From Paracoccaceae bacterium (GTDB taxonomy: Bacteria > Pseudomonadota > Alphaproteobacteria > Rhodobacterales > Rhodobacteraceae): 64,000 nucleotides of DNA. The stretch's first letter is position 1, and each line of letters opens with the position of its first letter. Made by a program: the position numbers and the translations under genes. The DNA lies in assembly GCA_027013095.1 (NCBI GenBank), contig JALUYI010000035.1, forward strand, positions 62,001 to 126,000, read 5' to 3'. Below the pieces are notes generated by a model. The model saw nothing but the letters and a program-made list of their open reading frames with translations, searched no databases and was not told where the DNA came from. Shown here piece after piece: positions 8,201 to 17,648 of this stretch.

Positions 8201-10114
8201 ATGACACGGCCGGATCAGGATACCCAGTTTGACGAAGAGGCCGCGCCCCCGGGCGGCGGGACGCAGGCGCGCGGCTATCGCCGTATCCGGGCGTATCTGA
8301 AAACGCTGGACAACTCGCCCGGGGTTTACCGGATGCTGGATGAAAAGGGTGCGGTCCTTTATGTCGGCAAGGCGCGGAACCTGAAAAAGCGGGTCAGCTC
8401 CTATGCCCGGGCCAGCGGGCACACGGCGCGGATCGGGCGGATGGTGGCGTCAACCGCCGCGATGATGTTTCTGACGACAAAGACCGAGACCGAGGCCTTG
8501 TTGCTGGAGCAAAACCTCATCAAGCAGCTCAAACCGCGCTACAACGTGCTGCTGCGCGACGACAAGAGCTTTCCCAATATTCTGGTTTCACGCGCGCATC
8601 CGTTTCCGCAGATCAAAAAGCACCGTGGTAAGCGCAGCGAAGAGGGCGATTATTTCGGGCCATTCGCCAGCGCTGGCGCGGTAAACCGCACGCTGAACCA
8701 GTTGCAGCGGGTCTTTTTGCTGAGAAACTGCACGGATGCGGTTTTTTCGACCCGCACGCGCCCGTGTCTGCTGCACCAGATTGCCCGCTGCTCGGCCCCC
8801 TGTGTGGGAAAGATTTCCGAGGCCGAATACGGGCGTCTGGTGGATGAGGCCAGCGCCTTTCTGTCCGGCCGCACGACGCGTATCCAGGCTGATCTGGCGG
8901 CGGAGATGGCCCGGGCAAGCGCGGCGCTGGAGTTCGAGCGCGCCGCCGCTCTGCGCGACCGGATCCGGGCTTTGACGCAGGTGCAATCTGCCCAGGGGAT
9001 CAATCCTGCCGGCGTGGCCGAGGCCGATGTCATCGCGCTTTATCAGGAGGGGGGGCAAGCATGTGTGCAGGTGTTCTTTATCCGCGCGCACCAGAACTGG
9101 GGCAATCGAGCCTATTATCCGCGCACCGGTTCAGGGGCCGAGGCGCCCGAGGTGATGGAGGCATTTCTGGGCCAGTTTTACGCCCGCCGTCCGCCGCCCC
9201 GGATGATTTTGCTGTCAACGCCGATTGAGCATATGGACCTGATGCGCGACGCGTTGAGCGGCAAGCTGGGGCGCAAGGTGACGCTGTTGTTGCCGCAACG
9301 GGGCGAAAAGGCCGAACTGGTCGAGAATGCCCTGCGCAACGCGCGCGAATCGCTGGGCCGCCGTCTGGCCGAAACCATTGCCCAAGGGCGGTTGCTGGAC
9401 GGTCTGGCGGCGGCGTTCGATCTGCCAAAGCGCCCCGAGCGGATCGAGGTTTATGACAATTCCCACATTCAGGGGGCACACGCGGTTGGCGCCATGATCG
9501 TGGCCAGCCCCGAGGGGTTCGTGAAATCCGCCTACCGCAAGTTCAATATCAAGGGCGATGATCTGACCCCCGGCGATGATTTCGGCATGATGAAAGAGGT
9601 GCTGACCCGCCGTTTCAAACGCCTGCTGAAAGAGGACCCCCAGCGACAAAGCGGCGCATGGCCCGACCTTTTGCTGATTGACGGGGGGGCCGGGCAGGTC
9701 AGTGCTGTGGCCGAAATCATGGCGGCTCTGGGCATCAGCGATGTTCCGTTCATCGGTGTCGCCAAGGGCGAGGATCGGGATGCGGGCAAGGAGGAATTCT
9801 ATTTTCCCGACCGGCCCAACCGACCGCGCGCGCTGGCCCGCACCGATCCGGTGCTCTATTTCATTCAGCGTCTGCGGGATGAGGCCCACCGGTTTGCCAT
9901 CGGCACCCACCGCAAGAAACGCGCCCGGGCGATGGGCGCAAACCCTCTGGACGAGGTGCCCGGCGTCGGGCCGGGGCGCAAGCGGGCGCTCCTGGCCCAT
10001 TTCGGCTCGGCCAAGGCAGTGGCGCGGGCGGCGCTGGCCGACCTGAAATCGGTCGAGGGCATTTCAGATACACTTGCAGAAACTATTCATGACTTCTTCC
10101 ATGAGCGCGGTTGA
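8201..10114 (+). CDS. uvrC: Excinuclease ABC subunit C
   Basis: This 637-residue nuclease makes both incisions in UvrABC nucleotide excision repair. Domains in order: an N-terminal GIY-YIG nuclease ([20 protein letters not shown], about residues 45-65) for the 3' cut; a Cys-containing region ([25 protein letters not shown]); a UVR domain that contacts UvrB (about 230-260); an RNase H-like C-terminal nuclease ([14 protein letters not shown] and [12 protein letters not shown] with the catalytic aspartates) for the 5' cut; and terminal helix-hairpin-helix motifs ([19 protein letters not shown]). Length is normal. ATG 8201 has only a weak GAGTTGA ahead of it. It is the first gene of a run with pgsA, moaD and moaE. 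Confidence 0.97.
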   Translation: MTRPDQDTQFDEEAAPPGGGTQARGYRRIRAYLKTLDNSPGVYRMLDEKGAVLYVGKARNLKKRVSSYARASGHTARIGRMVASTAAMMFLTTKTETEALLLEQNLIKQLKPRYNVLLRDDKSFPNILVSRAHPFPQIKKHRGKRSEEGDYFGPFASAGAVNRTLNQLQRVFLLRNCTDAVFSTRTRPCLLHQIARCSAPCVGKISEAEYGRLVDEASAFLSGRTTRIQADLAAEMARASAALEFERAAALRDRIRALTQVQSAQGINPAGVAEADVIALYQEGGQACVQVFFIRAHQNWGNRAYYPRTGSGAEAPEVMEAFLGQFYARRPPPRMILLSTPIEHMDLMRDALSGKLGRKVTLLLPQRGEKAELVENALRNARESLGRRLAETIAQGRLLDGLAAAFDLPKRPERIEVYDNSHIQGAHAVGAMIVASPEGFVKSAYRKFNIKGDDLTPGDDFGMMKEVLTRRFKRLLKEDPQRQSGAWPDLLLIDGGAGQVSAVAEIMAALGISDVPFIGVAKGEDRDAGKEEFYFPDRPNRPRALARTDPVLYFIQRLRDEAHRFAIGTHRKKRARAMGANPLDEVPGVGPGRKRALLAHFGSAKAVARAALADLKSVEGISDTLAETIHDFFHERG

Positions 10115-10156
10115 GCGGTTAGAAAAGGTCCAACCACTCGAATTTCGGAACATCTG

Positions 10157-10867
10157 ATGCGCTGGACCTTGCCAAATATCCTGACCGTTGGGCGGCTTGT
10201 CGCCGCGCCCTCTCTGGTCGTTGCTTATCTTGTTTTTCCGCGCCCGATCTCGGATTGGCTGGCGTTGGGGCTGTTTGTGGTGGCCTCGCTGACAGATTAT
10301 CTGGACGGCTATCTGGCCCGAGTCTGGAAGCAGGTCAGCGCCTTTGGCCGGATGATGGATCCGATTGCCGACAAGGCGATGACGTCGATTGCGCTGCTGC
10401 TGCTGGTTTACCTGATGAACGGTCGGGCCTTTACGCTGGGGCAGGTCAGCCTCGATGAGGCCACCATGGTCCTGATCCCGGCGGCGCTGATCATGTTCCG
10501 GGAAATCTTTGTCTCTGGTTTGCGCGAATATCTGGGCGGGGGCGCGGCAAATCTGGCGGTGACACGGTTGGCCAAATGGAAGACCGCCGCGCAGATGGTG
10601 GCCATTTCAGTTTTGTTTGCTCAAGGGCTGTTTGAGCATTATTTCGGCATTCTCGCCTTTGGCTTTACCAAGAAGATGACGCAGGCGATCCTGAGCGGTG
10701 CCGAGCAGGACCTGTTTGGCCTGCGCTGGAAATACGACGGGTTTTTTGTTGCGCAATATTCGGGGGTCGCTCTCCTGTGGCTTGCTGCCCTGTTGACCTT
10801 GTGGACGGGATTTGACTATTTCCGAAAGTCGCTGCCATATCTGCAAGAGGAAAATACCAATGATTGA
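10157..10867 (+). CDS. pgsA: CDP-diacylglycerol--glycerol-3-phosphate 3-phosphatidyltransferase
   Basis: This 236-residue inner-membrane enzyme makes phosphatidylglycerol phosphate, the committed step to PG and cardiolipin. The CDP-alcohol phosphotransferase motif is complete: Asp47, Asp50-Gly51, Ala54-Arg55, Gly64, Asp68 and Asp72, exactly in the D-x2-DG-x2-AR-x8-G-x3-D-x3-D spacing. Several hydrophobic helices surround it. The protein is longer than many PgsA (about 185 residues) because of an extra loop near residues 155-195. It starts 42 bp after uvrC, a gene order common in proteobacteria, and overlaps moaD by 8 bp. Confidence 0.94.
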   Translation: MRWTLPNILTVGRLVAAPSLVVAYLVFPRPISDWLALGLFVVASLTDYLDGYLARVWKQVSAFGRMMDPIADKAMTSIALLLLVYLMNGRAFTLGQVSLDEATMVLIPAALIMFREIFVSGLREYLGGGAANLAVTRLAKWKTAAQMVAISVLFAQGLFEHYFGILAFGFTKKMTQAILSGAEQDLFGLRWKYDGFFVAQYSGVALLWLAALLTLWTGFDYFRKSLPYLQEENTND

Positions 10868-11108
10868 CGTGGTCTATTTCGCCTGGGTGCGTGAGCGGGT
10901 CGGGTTGCCCAAGGAGCAGGTCGAAACCAGTGCCACGACTGTTGCCGGGCTGATCGAGGAATTGCGCGCCCGAGAAGAGCGCTATCAACTGGCCTTTTCC
11001 GACATGTCGGCAATTCGTGTGGCGCTGGACCAGACCCTCGTTGACGTTGATGCCCCGCTGGCCGGGGCGCGCGAGGTGGCCTTTTTCCCGCCGATGACCG
11101 GAGGTTGA
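10860..11108 (+). CDS. moaD: Molybdopterin synthase small subunit
   Basis: This 82-residue ubiquitin-fold protein becomes thiocarboxylated at its C terminus and donates sulfur during molybdopterin synthesis. The sequence ends in the diagnostic Gly-Gly (FFPPMTGG). It begins MIDVVYFAWVRERVG, typical of MoaD. ATG 10860 overlaps the pgsA stop by 8 bases; an alternative frame-start further upstream lies inside pgsA and is not needed. moaE follows after 1 bp, so both synthase subunits are coupled. Confidence 0.95.
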   Translation: MIDVVYFAWVRERVGLPKEQVETSATTVAGLIEELRAREERYQLAFSDMSAIRVALDQTLVDVDAPLAGAREVAFFPPMTGG

Positions 11109-11109
11109 G

Positions 11110-11547
11110 ATGAGTGTTCGCGTTCAGGCAGAAGATTTCGACATGGCGCATGAGCTGGCCGGCTTTGGCGGGTCGTCGGCGGGCGCGATCGTGACCTTTA
11201 CCGGCATCGTGCGCGACACCAAGGCCGCTGATCTGCAGGCCATGGAGATCGAGCATTACCCGGCCATGACCCAATCCGCGTTGGAGGCGATCGAGGCCGA
11301 TGCCCGCCGCCGCTGGTCGCTGGATGACTGCCTGATCGTTCACCGTTTCGGCCGCCTGCGCCCGGCCGAGCGGATCATGATGGTGGCCACCGCCTCGGCC
11401 CATCGGGCGGATGCGTTTGCGGCCGCCGAATTTTTGATGGATTACCTGAAATCCCGGGCGCCGTTCTGGAAAAAAGAGATCACCCGCGATGGCGAGGTCT
11501 GGGTGGAAAGCAAAGCTGCCGACGAAACCGCGCTAGAGCGCTGGTAG
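11110..11547 (+). CDS. moaE: Molybdopterin synthase catalytic (large) subunit
   Basis: This 145-residue subunit binds precursor Z and inserts two sulfurs delivered by MoaD. Family blocks visible are GAIVTFTGIVRD near the N terminus, LEIEHY-like MEIEHYPAMT, and IVHRFGRLRPAERIMMVATASAHRADAF. The catalytic-lysine segment KSRAPFWKKEI is present near residue 117. Length is normal. It ends the uvrC-pgsA-moaD-moaE run; a convergent hypothetical gene follows 25 bp away. Confidence 0.96.
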   Translation: MSVRVQAEDFDMAHELAGFGGSSAGAIVTFTGIVRDTKAADLQAMEIEHYPAMTQSALEAIEADARRRWSLDDCLIVHRFGRLRPAERIMMVATASAHRADAFAAAEFLMDYLKSRAPFWKKEITRDGEVWVESKAADETALERW

Positions 11548-11572
11548 CGGCACAGCTCAACGTCTGCGACTG

Positions 11573-11902
11573 TCAAGCGCCCTGGCTGTTGGCCTCGATA
11601 TAGGCGCGCAACTCGGCGGCCTCGCGGCGCGCTTCGCCCAACCCATCCATGGCCGCCTGCAGCTCGGCCTGCGTCTGCCCCAACATGCTGCTTAGTTCCG
11701 CCTCGCGTTTCTGCAAATAGGCGACGGCCTGATCGCGCGCCTCCTCGGCCTCGTGCAGGGCATTGGCCATCTGGTCCAGATCAGCGATATTTGTCGTCCC
11801 GACCCGGTTGAAACGGTGAATCAGAAGATGGGCAAGCCAGCCCAGAAGAAACGCGACAAAGAGGATGACCGCCATGATGATGACCAGTTCAGTTCGTCCC
11901 AT
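11573..11902 (-). CDS. Membrane-anchored coiled-coil protein, function unknown
   Basis: This 109-residue protein has one N-terminal transmembrane helix (residues 6-27, IIMAVILFVAFLLGWLAHLL). A heptad-like coiled coil rich in Ala, Glu and Gln follows from about residue 40 to the end. No enzymatic motif is seen. Its start overlaps the end of the OmpA-like gene by 14 bases (ATG at 11902 read in a different frame over the last OmpA codons), so it is translated from the same message. A structural partner of the OmpA-like protein in the envelope is a reasonable inference. Confidence 0.7.
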   Translation of the reverse strand: MGRTELVIIMAVILFVAFLLGWLAHLLIHRFNRVGTTNIADLDQMANALHEAEEARDQAVAYLQKREAELSSMLGQTQAELQAAMDGLGEARREAAELRAYIEANSQGA

Positions 11903-13865
11903 GTTTTGTCTCCGGTTTTTTGGATGGGGCTTTGGTGTTTCCGGCGGCGGGTTTTGCTGAAGCCGCCGATTTTGGTGCAGTTTCGGGCGCTGTCTTTGCG
12001 GCGGTCCCGGATGGCGTGGAATCGGGCGTTGCCGCGGGTGCGCCCGATGCCCCGATCAGATGGAATTCGATTCGACGATTGGCCTTGCGCCCTTCTTCGG
12101 TCTTGTTATCGGCAATCGGGTCGGCCTCGCCATAGCCCTTGGCGGTCAGATTGTTGGTCAGCACATCAAGGCTGAGGAGGGTGTCCAGAACCGCTTCGGC
12201 GCGGCTCTGGCTGAGGGTCAGGTTCATGCTTTCACGCCCCTGACTGTCGGTGTAGCCGGCGATTTCCATGTGGACATCGGCGCAGTCGCTCATAGCCTCG
12301 GCGATCTTTTCCATTGTTGCCATGGAATCGCCGTCGATTCGGGCCGAGGCGGGGCCGAAAACGATCTGTTTCTTTTTCAGGATGCCGTTGATCCGGTCCA
12401 CGCATTGCTGCGGGGTCGGCATGACTTTCTGCTGATGTAGCGAGGCATCATAGCTGACGTCGATCTTGTAGCGCAGGCCGTCGCCCAGTTGTTGCGAAAA
12501 CAGCTGCGTGATTTCGGTCTTGGCCTCGGGGCGACCCGTGCGGCCCTTTAGTTCGACCAGCCGCGGGCCGATGGTCAAAAGGCCGTTGTGCAGTTTGCCC
12601 AGACCTTGCAGCCCGACCATGATGCGGACTGGCCAGCCATCGGGCAGGTTGGCATTGAGGCGGGTCGAATCATGCAGATTTGCGGCGCCAAAGATCGAGG
12701 CGGCAAAATTGTGCACCGACAACCTGCTGCGCGCGTTGCGCAGACGTCCGCGCATCCGCACAAGGCCTTCGGGGCTTTTGGTGACCAGAAATTCCGGCGG
12801 CGGGGCCTTGGCCTTGGCCCCCGGTTTCGCCGGTTTGGGGGGCAGCACGGCGTGCAGGGAAAAGACGTCCGGCAAAGCCTGTTCCAGATCATAGGTCACT
12901 CGGTCGAAATCGGCCTGCTCGGTCTGCTCGGGGGCAATCAGGGTGATGTCGGCATCAGAGAATGTCAATTCGCCGCCATGGAGCGCCTTGACTGCCTTGA
13001 AGGCCGCCACGACCGCGTCTTTCCACCGCGGGCTGGGGGTTCCAAGGCCAACCGTGCAGGCCGCCTTTTCATTTATTCCAAGGGATCGCGCTGCCGCAAG
13101 AATGGCGTCTCTGGCCTCTGCGGTATCGGCCGAGCAGCTGTCAAAGCGCGCCCCCGTTGCGTCTTTGACCAGTCGCAGGCTGAACGGGGTGATGACGGGT
13201 CGGGGAGCGGTGATTTTCAGAGCCAGCACGATCCCTTTGGGGGCACTGGCCCTCAGCCGGGCCTCGATCTGTCTTTTCTGCGCGGCACTGTCGGTAATCG
13301 CGGTAATTGCCACCTTATCGGCGGTTAGCGAGATTTTCGAGCGCGGCAGCGCGCCAAGGCTGCCAAGGGCAAAATCAAGCGCGGCATCCCAGTGTTTCGG
13401 TTTGGGAAAATCGGCAGTCTCAAGCATGTTGGTGATCTTTGCGCCGCCGCTGGCCGCCTTGATCTGGTCCAGCACATGTGCGCTGCCGGTCTGTTTGGGT
13501 ATGAGGCCGATCAGCGAGATCCCGTCGTCATTTCGCAAGAGTTCCAGCGAAAACAGCGGCGGCGCCAGAGTGTTGGCGCTGACGATCCTGATCGTATCGC
13601 GGACCCGTGCCGCGCTGACGGTGCTTTTCAACAGCGACAGTGCCTTGAAGCGCGCAACTTCCGAAGGGGCGGGGCCGCTGACCCTTAGGAGCAGACCATC
13701 CGCCTGCACCCGCGCCCACGTGTATCCGGCGTTCTGCAACGCGGTTTCGGCCCGTCGGGTCGAGCTGCGTTCAACATAATTTGCGATCAGGCGGGCTCCA
13801 AGAAAGCTGCCACCAGCAGCCAGCACAATCGCCACTGCGCCGATGAAAATAGCCGGTTTTTGCAT
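11889..13865 (-). CDS. OmpA family protein with a long BON-like periplasmic region
   Basis: This 658-residue envelope protein begins with an uncleaved-looking hydrophobic segment (residues 4-26) that probably anchors it. A long region of about 430 residues holds repeated alpha/beta units resembling BON domains (for example SLIGLIPKQTGSAHVLDQIKA and VRMRGRLRNARSRLSVHNFA). The C-terminal OmpA peptidoglycan-binding domain follows (about 490-610) with AGYTDSQGRESMNLTLSQSRAEAV and EGRKANRRIEFHL. It ends in an Ala/Pro/Lys-rich low-complexity tail. The role is likely linking membrane and peptidoglycan. It overlaps the coiled-coil gene downstream. No beta-barrel is evident. Confidence 0.85.
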   Translation of the reverse strand: MQKPAIFIGAVAIVLAAGGSFLGARLIANYVERSSTRRAETALQNAGYTWARVQADGLLLRVSGPAPSEVARFKALSLLKSTVSAARVRDTIRIVSANTLAPPLFSLELLRNDDGISLIGLIPKQTGSAHVLDQIKAASGGAKITNMLETADFPKPKHWDAALDFALGSLGALPRSKISLTADKVAITAITDSAAQKRQIEARLRASAPKGIVLALKITAPRPVITPFSLRLVKDATGARFDSCSADTAEARDAILAAARSLGINEKAACTVGLGTPSPRWKDAVVAAFKAVKALHGGELTFSDADITLIAPEQTEQADFDRVTYDLEQALPDVFSLHAVLPPKPAKPGAKAKAPPPEFLVTKSPEGLVRMRGRLRNARSRLSVHNFAASIFGAANLHDSTRLNANLPDGWPVRIMVGLQGLGKLHNGLLTIGPRLVELKGRTGRPEAKTEITQLFSQQLGDGLRYKIDVSYDASLHQQKVMPTPQQCVDRINGILKKKQIVFGPASARIDGDSMATMEKIAEAMSDCADVHMEIAGYTDSQGRESMNLTLSQSRAEAVLDTLLSLDVLTNNLTAKGYGEADPIADNKTEEGRKANRRIEFHLIGASGAPAATPDSTPSGTAAKTAPETAPKSAASAKPAAGNTKAPSKKPETKHGTN

Positions 13866-13940
13866 GATACTTCAGGGTGCTCCATTGCCTGTGCCAGAAT
13901 TTTCTAGCGGCTTGGCCGGGGGCAATCAATCAGCAATCGC

Positions 13941-14930
13941 TCACAGCACGGCGGCGACGGCCAGAAACAGCGCAAGAATCAGGCCGGCATCCCGGTTGGC
14001 GCGAAACAAACGCAGGCAATTCTCGGGATTGTCGATGTCGAGTTGACGAAGCTGCCAGGCAAGGTGCCAGCCAAACGCCCAGACGCCAAGCAGCGCGACC
14101 AGCATTGCCCCAAGGTTGCCCTGCGCGACCAGTGCCAGAATGACCGCGCCAGCCAGCAGCAGGATCGCTCCGACAAAAAAGCCACCTAGCCATGCCTTGG
14201 TTTTGCCGGCAAACAGGCGCGCCGTGGATTTGACCCCGATCAGGGCGTCGTCCTCTTTGTCTTGATGGGCGTAAATCGTGTCGTAAAACAGTGTCCAGCA
14301 AATCCCGGCGAGATACAGCAACACCGGCGGCCAGCCCAGTTGCCCGGCATGCGCAACCCAGGCCAAGAGCGCACCCCAGTTGAATGCCAGCCCCAGAAAC
14401 ACCTGCGGCCACCATGTAAAGCGCTTGGCAAACGGGTAGATGACCACTGGCCCCAGCGCCAGAATGCCAAGAGCGATCGCCGCTCCATTGAAGCTGAGCA
14501 GGACGGCAAAGGCGATCAGCGCCTGCGCCACCATCCAGACCAGCGCCTGACGGACGCGCAATTGTCCTGACGGCAACGGGCGCGAGCGTGTGCGGGCGAC
14601 ACTTGCGTCGATCTTGCGGTCGGTGATATCGTTCCACGTGCAGCCGGCTCCGCGCATCAGAAATGCGCCGATCGCACAGCCTGCCGCAATCCAGAGGTCG
14701 CTCAGGCGGCCTCCGGCGGGATCGGCGGCCACTGCCAGTCCCAGCCCCCACCAACAGGGCAGCAACAAAAGCCACGTGCCGGCAGGACGGTCGGCGCGCG
14801 AAAGGCGAAGGTAGGGGCGCGTTGCGCGTGGCGCCAGCCGGTCCACCCAGTTGCGTCGGGTGGCATCGGCCACGCGCCCGTCCGGGTCCGATTGCGCCTG
14901 AGGCTCTGGTGTTCGTGATATTTGGGACAT
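13941..14930 (-). CDS. ubiA: 4-hydroxybenzoate octaprenyltransferase
   Basis: This 329-residue integral membrane prenyltransferase attaches the polyprenyl tail to 4-hydroxybenzoate in ubiquinone synthesis. Both aspartate motifs are complete: NDITDRKID (Asp101, Asp104, Asp108) and YDTIYAHQDKEDD (Asp217, Asp224, Asp227, Asp228). Eight or nine hydrophobic helices are visible. Length is somewhat over the E. coli form owing to an N-terminal extension of about 35 residues. It is head to head with rsmE with only 10 bases between start codons, and no ribosome site precedes the ATG. Confidence 0.94.
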   Translation of the reverse strand: MSQISRTPEPQAQSDPDGRVADATRRNWVDRLAPRATRPYLRLSRADRPAGTWLLLLPCWWGLGLAVAADPAGGRLSDLWIAAGCAIGAFLMRGAGCTWNDITDRKIDASVARTRSRPLPSGQLRVRQALVWMVAQALIAFAVLLSFNGAAIALGILALGPVVIYPFAKRFTWWPQVFLGLAFNWGALLAWVAHAGQLGWPPVLLYLAGICWTLFYDTIYAHQDKEDDALIGVKSTARLFAGKTKAWLGGFFVGAILLLAGAVILALVAQGNLGAMLVALLGVWAFGWHLAWQLRQLDIDNPENCLRLFRANRDAGLILALFLAVAAVL

Positions 14931-14940
14931 AAAAGGGCCT

Positions 14941-15675
14941 ATGGCAGGAAAACGAGCAAAAGTCAGGCTGTTTGTAGACGCCGAACTGGGCCCGGGGCAA
15001 GCGGTCCCTCTGTCGCGCGACGCGGCGCATTACCTTTTTGGCGTCATGCGGCTGGAGGCCGACGATCTGGTCGCCCTGTTCAACGGCCGCGACGGTGAGT
15101 GGACGGCCCGGGTGGTCAGCGTCGGCAAACGCAAGGGCATCCTTGTCTGTGTGCAGCAGAGCGCGCCACAAACCCTGCCCCCGGACCTCTGGCTGGTGTT
15201 TGCGCCGGTCAAAAAGGCGCGCACCGATTTTATCGTCGAAAAAGCAACCGAGATGGGCGTGCGCCGCATCCTGCCGGTGCAGACCCGATTTACCAACTCG
15301 GACCGGTTTCGTGTCGAGCGCCAGCAGGCCCATGCAATCGAGGCGGCCGAGCAATGCGGCGCGACCCATGCGCCGACCATCGAGCCTCTGCAACCGCTTG
15401 ACCGTCTGTTGGGCGACTGGCCCGCCGGGAGACGTCTTTTGTTCTGCGACGAGGCCTTGGCGGGAACCAGCGCAACGCCCAAGGACGCGTCCGACGCGCA
15501 GCAATGGGCCATCCTGATCGGCCCCGAGGGAGGATTTTCCCCAGACGAGCGCCAGAGTTTGCGTCAAATGCCCGATGTCATGACCACCAGCCTCGGGCCG
15601 CGAATCCTGCGTGCCGATACCGCGGCGGTTGCGGCATTGGCGCTGTGGCAATCCAGATGGGGGGACTGGCGATGA
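14941..15675 (+). CDS. rsmE: 16S rRNA (uracil(1498)-N(3))-methyltransferase
   Basis: This 244-residue SPOUT-class enzyme methylates U1498 of 16S rRNA. An N-terminal PUA-like domain (VRLFVDAELGPGQAVPLSRDAAHYLFGVMR) precedes the knotted SAM-binding domain with WAILIGPEGGFSPDE and LGPRILRADTAAVAAL, the typical motifs. AAAGGG lies a few bases before ATG 14941, within the short gap to ubiA. The stop overlaps the next gene by ATGA. Confidence 0.95.
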   Translation: MAGKRAKVRLFVDAELGPGQAVPLSRDAAHYLFGVMRLEADDLVALFNGRDGEWTARVVSVGKRKGILVCVQQSAPQTLPPDLWLVFAPVKKARTDFIVEKATEMGVRRILPVQTRFTNSDRFRVERQQAHAIEAAEQCGATHAPTIEPLQPLDRLLGDWPAGRRLLFCDEALAGTSATPKDASDAQQWAILIGPEGGFSPDERQSLRQMPDVMTTSLGPRILRADTAAVAALALWQSRWGDWR

Positions 15676-16208
15676 GCGGGTTCTTGCGCCCTCAGACGAA
15701 AAAATGGCTGTCCCGCTGGGGTGAGCCTTTGGGCGCGGCGCTGGTCGCGGCGCTGGGGGGCTGGCTGTTCTGGCGGGGTTACGGGCGGTACGACTGGATG
15801 CTGGAGCTGATCGGCCTCTCCCTGACGCTGGCCGGGCTGGCAGCGGGCTGGGCGGCGTTCCGGCGGGCGCAATTTGCGGCCGAAAATGCTGGCCCCGGGC
15901 TGGTCGATGTGACCGAGCGCCGGGTCAGCTATCTGACCTCGGAGGGCGGTGATTTTGTCGATCTCGAGGCCATGACTCGGCTTGAGATTCGTCCCACGGC
16001 CGGGTCGGGGCGGCTGTGGGTTCTCAAGCAGTCCGACGGGCCGACCCTTTATATTCCCGTCACCGCAACCGGCGCGGATCAGCTGTTTGATGCGTTTTCG
16101 GCGCTGCCGGGGGTGGATCAGGCCAAACTGATCGCCGCCGTGCACGCACCTGTCGATCACCGACAAGTGATCTGGCGTGGCACTGGACGATTCCTGCGCC
16201 TGACTTGA
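15672..16208 (+). CDS. Membrane protein of unknown function
   Basis: This 178-residue protein has two hydrophobic helices near the N terminus (about residues 20-37 and 45-62) followed by a soluble domain of roughly 110 residues with alternating beta-rich sequence (VDVTERRVSYLTSEGGDFVDLEAMTRLEI). The arrangement resembles bacterial PH-like membrane proteins, but I cannot assign the family firmly. Its start overlaps the rsmE stop by 4 bp, so it is cotranscribed with rsmE and probably translated by coupling. The glutamate-cysteine ligase gene follows 60 bp later. Confidence 0.7.
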   Translation: MSGFLRPQTKKWLSRWGEPLGAALVAALGGWLFWRGYGRYDWMLELIGLSLTLAGLAAGWAAFRRAQFAAENAGPGLVDVTERRVSYLTSEGGDFVDLEAMTRLEIRPTAGSGRLWVLKQSDGPTLYIPVTATGADQLFDAFSALPGVDQAKLIAAVHAPVDHRQVIWRGTGRFLRLT

Positions 16209-16268
16209 ACCCCCCCCGTTGACCCGTTAAGGCCGAGTCCGAAACACCTTTGAGCGGAGAACCCGACC

Positions 16269-17639
16269 ATGTCCATTCCTCAATCCGGCGGCGGCCCGAT
16301 CGAACATCACGAACAACTGGCCGAATATATGGCCGAGGGTTGCAAGCCGCGCGAGCAGTGGCGGATCGGCACCGAACATGAAAAATTCGGCTATTGCAAG
16401 GACACCCATCTGCCGTTGCCCTATGAGGGGCCGCGCTCGATCAAGGCGATGCTGGAGGGTTTGCGCGACCGCTTTGGCTGGTCCGAGGTCCGTGAGGGCG
16501 GCAATCTGATTGGTCTGGAAAAGGACGGCGCCAATGTCAGTCTCGAGCCGGGGGGGCAGTTCGAACTGTCCGGCGCGCCGCTGGAGACCATTCATCAGAC
16601 CTGCAACGAGGTTTCCGAACACCTGCGCGAGGTGCGCGAGGTGGCCGAAAAGATCGGCGCCGGGTTTATCGGTCTGGGGGCGGCGCCCGAGTGGACCCAT
16701 GAACAGATGCCGGTGATGCCCAAGGGGCGTTACCATCTGATGACCGGCTATATGGGCAAGGTTGGCAGCCACGGCACGCAGATGATGTATCGCACCTGTA
16801 CGGTGCAGGTGAATCTGGATTTCTCATCGGAATCCGACATGGTGAAAAAACTGCGTGTTGGGCTAGCCTTGCAGCCTGTTGCAACGGCGCTGTTTGCAAA
16901 CTCGCCGTTTTTCGAGGGCAAGATGAACGGCCACCAAAGCTGGCGCAGCCGGATCTGGCGCGATCTTGATCCGGCGCGAACCGGCACGCTGCCGTTTGTG
17001 TTCGAGGATGGTATGGGGTTTGAGCGCTGGGTTGACTATGCGCTGGATGTGCCGATGTATTTTGTCTATCGGGACGGCAAATATATCGATGCGCTGGGCC
17101 AGAGCTTTCGCGATTTCCTGCGCGGCGAATTACCGGCGCTGCCTGGCGAAAAACCCACTCTTTCCGATTGGGCCGACCACCTGACGACCCTGTTTCCCGA
17201 GGCCAGAGTCAAGCAATATCTGGAAATGCGCGGTGCCGATGGAGGCCCGTGGGGCCGGTTGTGCGCACTGCCTGCTTTTTGGGTCGGGCTGTTATACGAT
17301 CAGGGCGCATTGGATGCAGCCTGGGATATCTGCAAGGACTGGGACAGTGAAACGCGTGAACAATGGCGAGTCATGGCCTCGGTTGGCGGAATCCACGCCG
17401 AGGTTGGCGGGCGGCCGATGCTGGATCTGGCGGCGGAAGTGCTGGAGCTGGCAAAGGCAGGTCTGGGTGCGCGCGCGCGGGCCGAGCCAGGCGGCCCTCT
17501 CAAGGACGAAGTGCCCTATCTGCATGCGCTGGAGGAAACCGTCAGGACCGGTATTTCCCCGGCTGATGAGTTGCTGGCTAAATATAACGGCCCCTGGCAC
17601 GGTGATCTGAGCCAGATTTACGATGAGTATTGCTATTGA
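16269..17639 (+). CDS. gshA: Glutamate--cysteine ligase
   Basis: This 456-residue ATP-dependent enzyme makes gamma-glutamylcysteine, the first step to glutathione. It matches the plant/alphaproteobacterial GCS2-like class rather than the E. coli type. Visible blocks are RIGTEHEKFGY, SLEPGGQFELSGAPLETIHQTC, HLMTGYMGKVGSHGTQMMYRTCTVQVNLDF and SRIWRDLDPARTG. Length is typical. GGAGAA precedes ATG 16269. It is cytoplasmic and has a convergent neighbour, the DsbD-alpha-like gene. Confidence 0.95.
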   Translation: MSIPQSGGGPIEHHEQLAEYMAEGCKPREQWRIGTEHEKFGYCKDTHLPLPYEGPRSIKAMLEGLRDRFGWSEVREGGNLIGLEKDGANVSLEPGGQFELSGAPLETIHQTCNEVSEHLREVREVAEKIGAGFIGLGAAPEWTHEQMPVMPKGRYHLMTGYMGKVGSHGTQMMYRTCTVQVNLDFSSESDMVKKLRVGLALQPVATALFANSPFFEGKMNGHQSWRSRIWRDLDPARTGTLPFVFEDGMGFERWVDYALDVPMYFVYRDGKYIDALGQSFRDFLRGELPALPGEKPTLSDWADHLTTLFPEARVKQYLEMRGADGGPWGRLCALPAFWVGLLYDQGALDAAWDICKDWDSETREQWRVMASVGGIHAEVGGRPMLDLAAEVLELAKAGLGARARAEPGGPLKDEVPYLHALEETVRTGISPADELLAKYNGPWHGDLSQIYDEYCY

Positions 17640-17648
17640 TGCGGGCGG

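Noticed and set aside
12943-13779. 278-codon plus-strand frame opposite the OmpA-like gene
   Set aside because: It mirrors the codon pattern of the real minus-strand gene, a common shadow in GC-rich DNA; no motif is present.
13930-15651. 573-codon minus-strand frame covering ubiA and rsmE
   Set aside because: It is an out-of-frame run across two clearly identified genes with no domain of its own.
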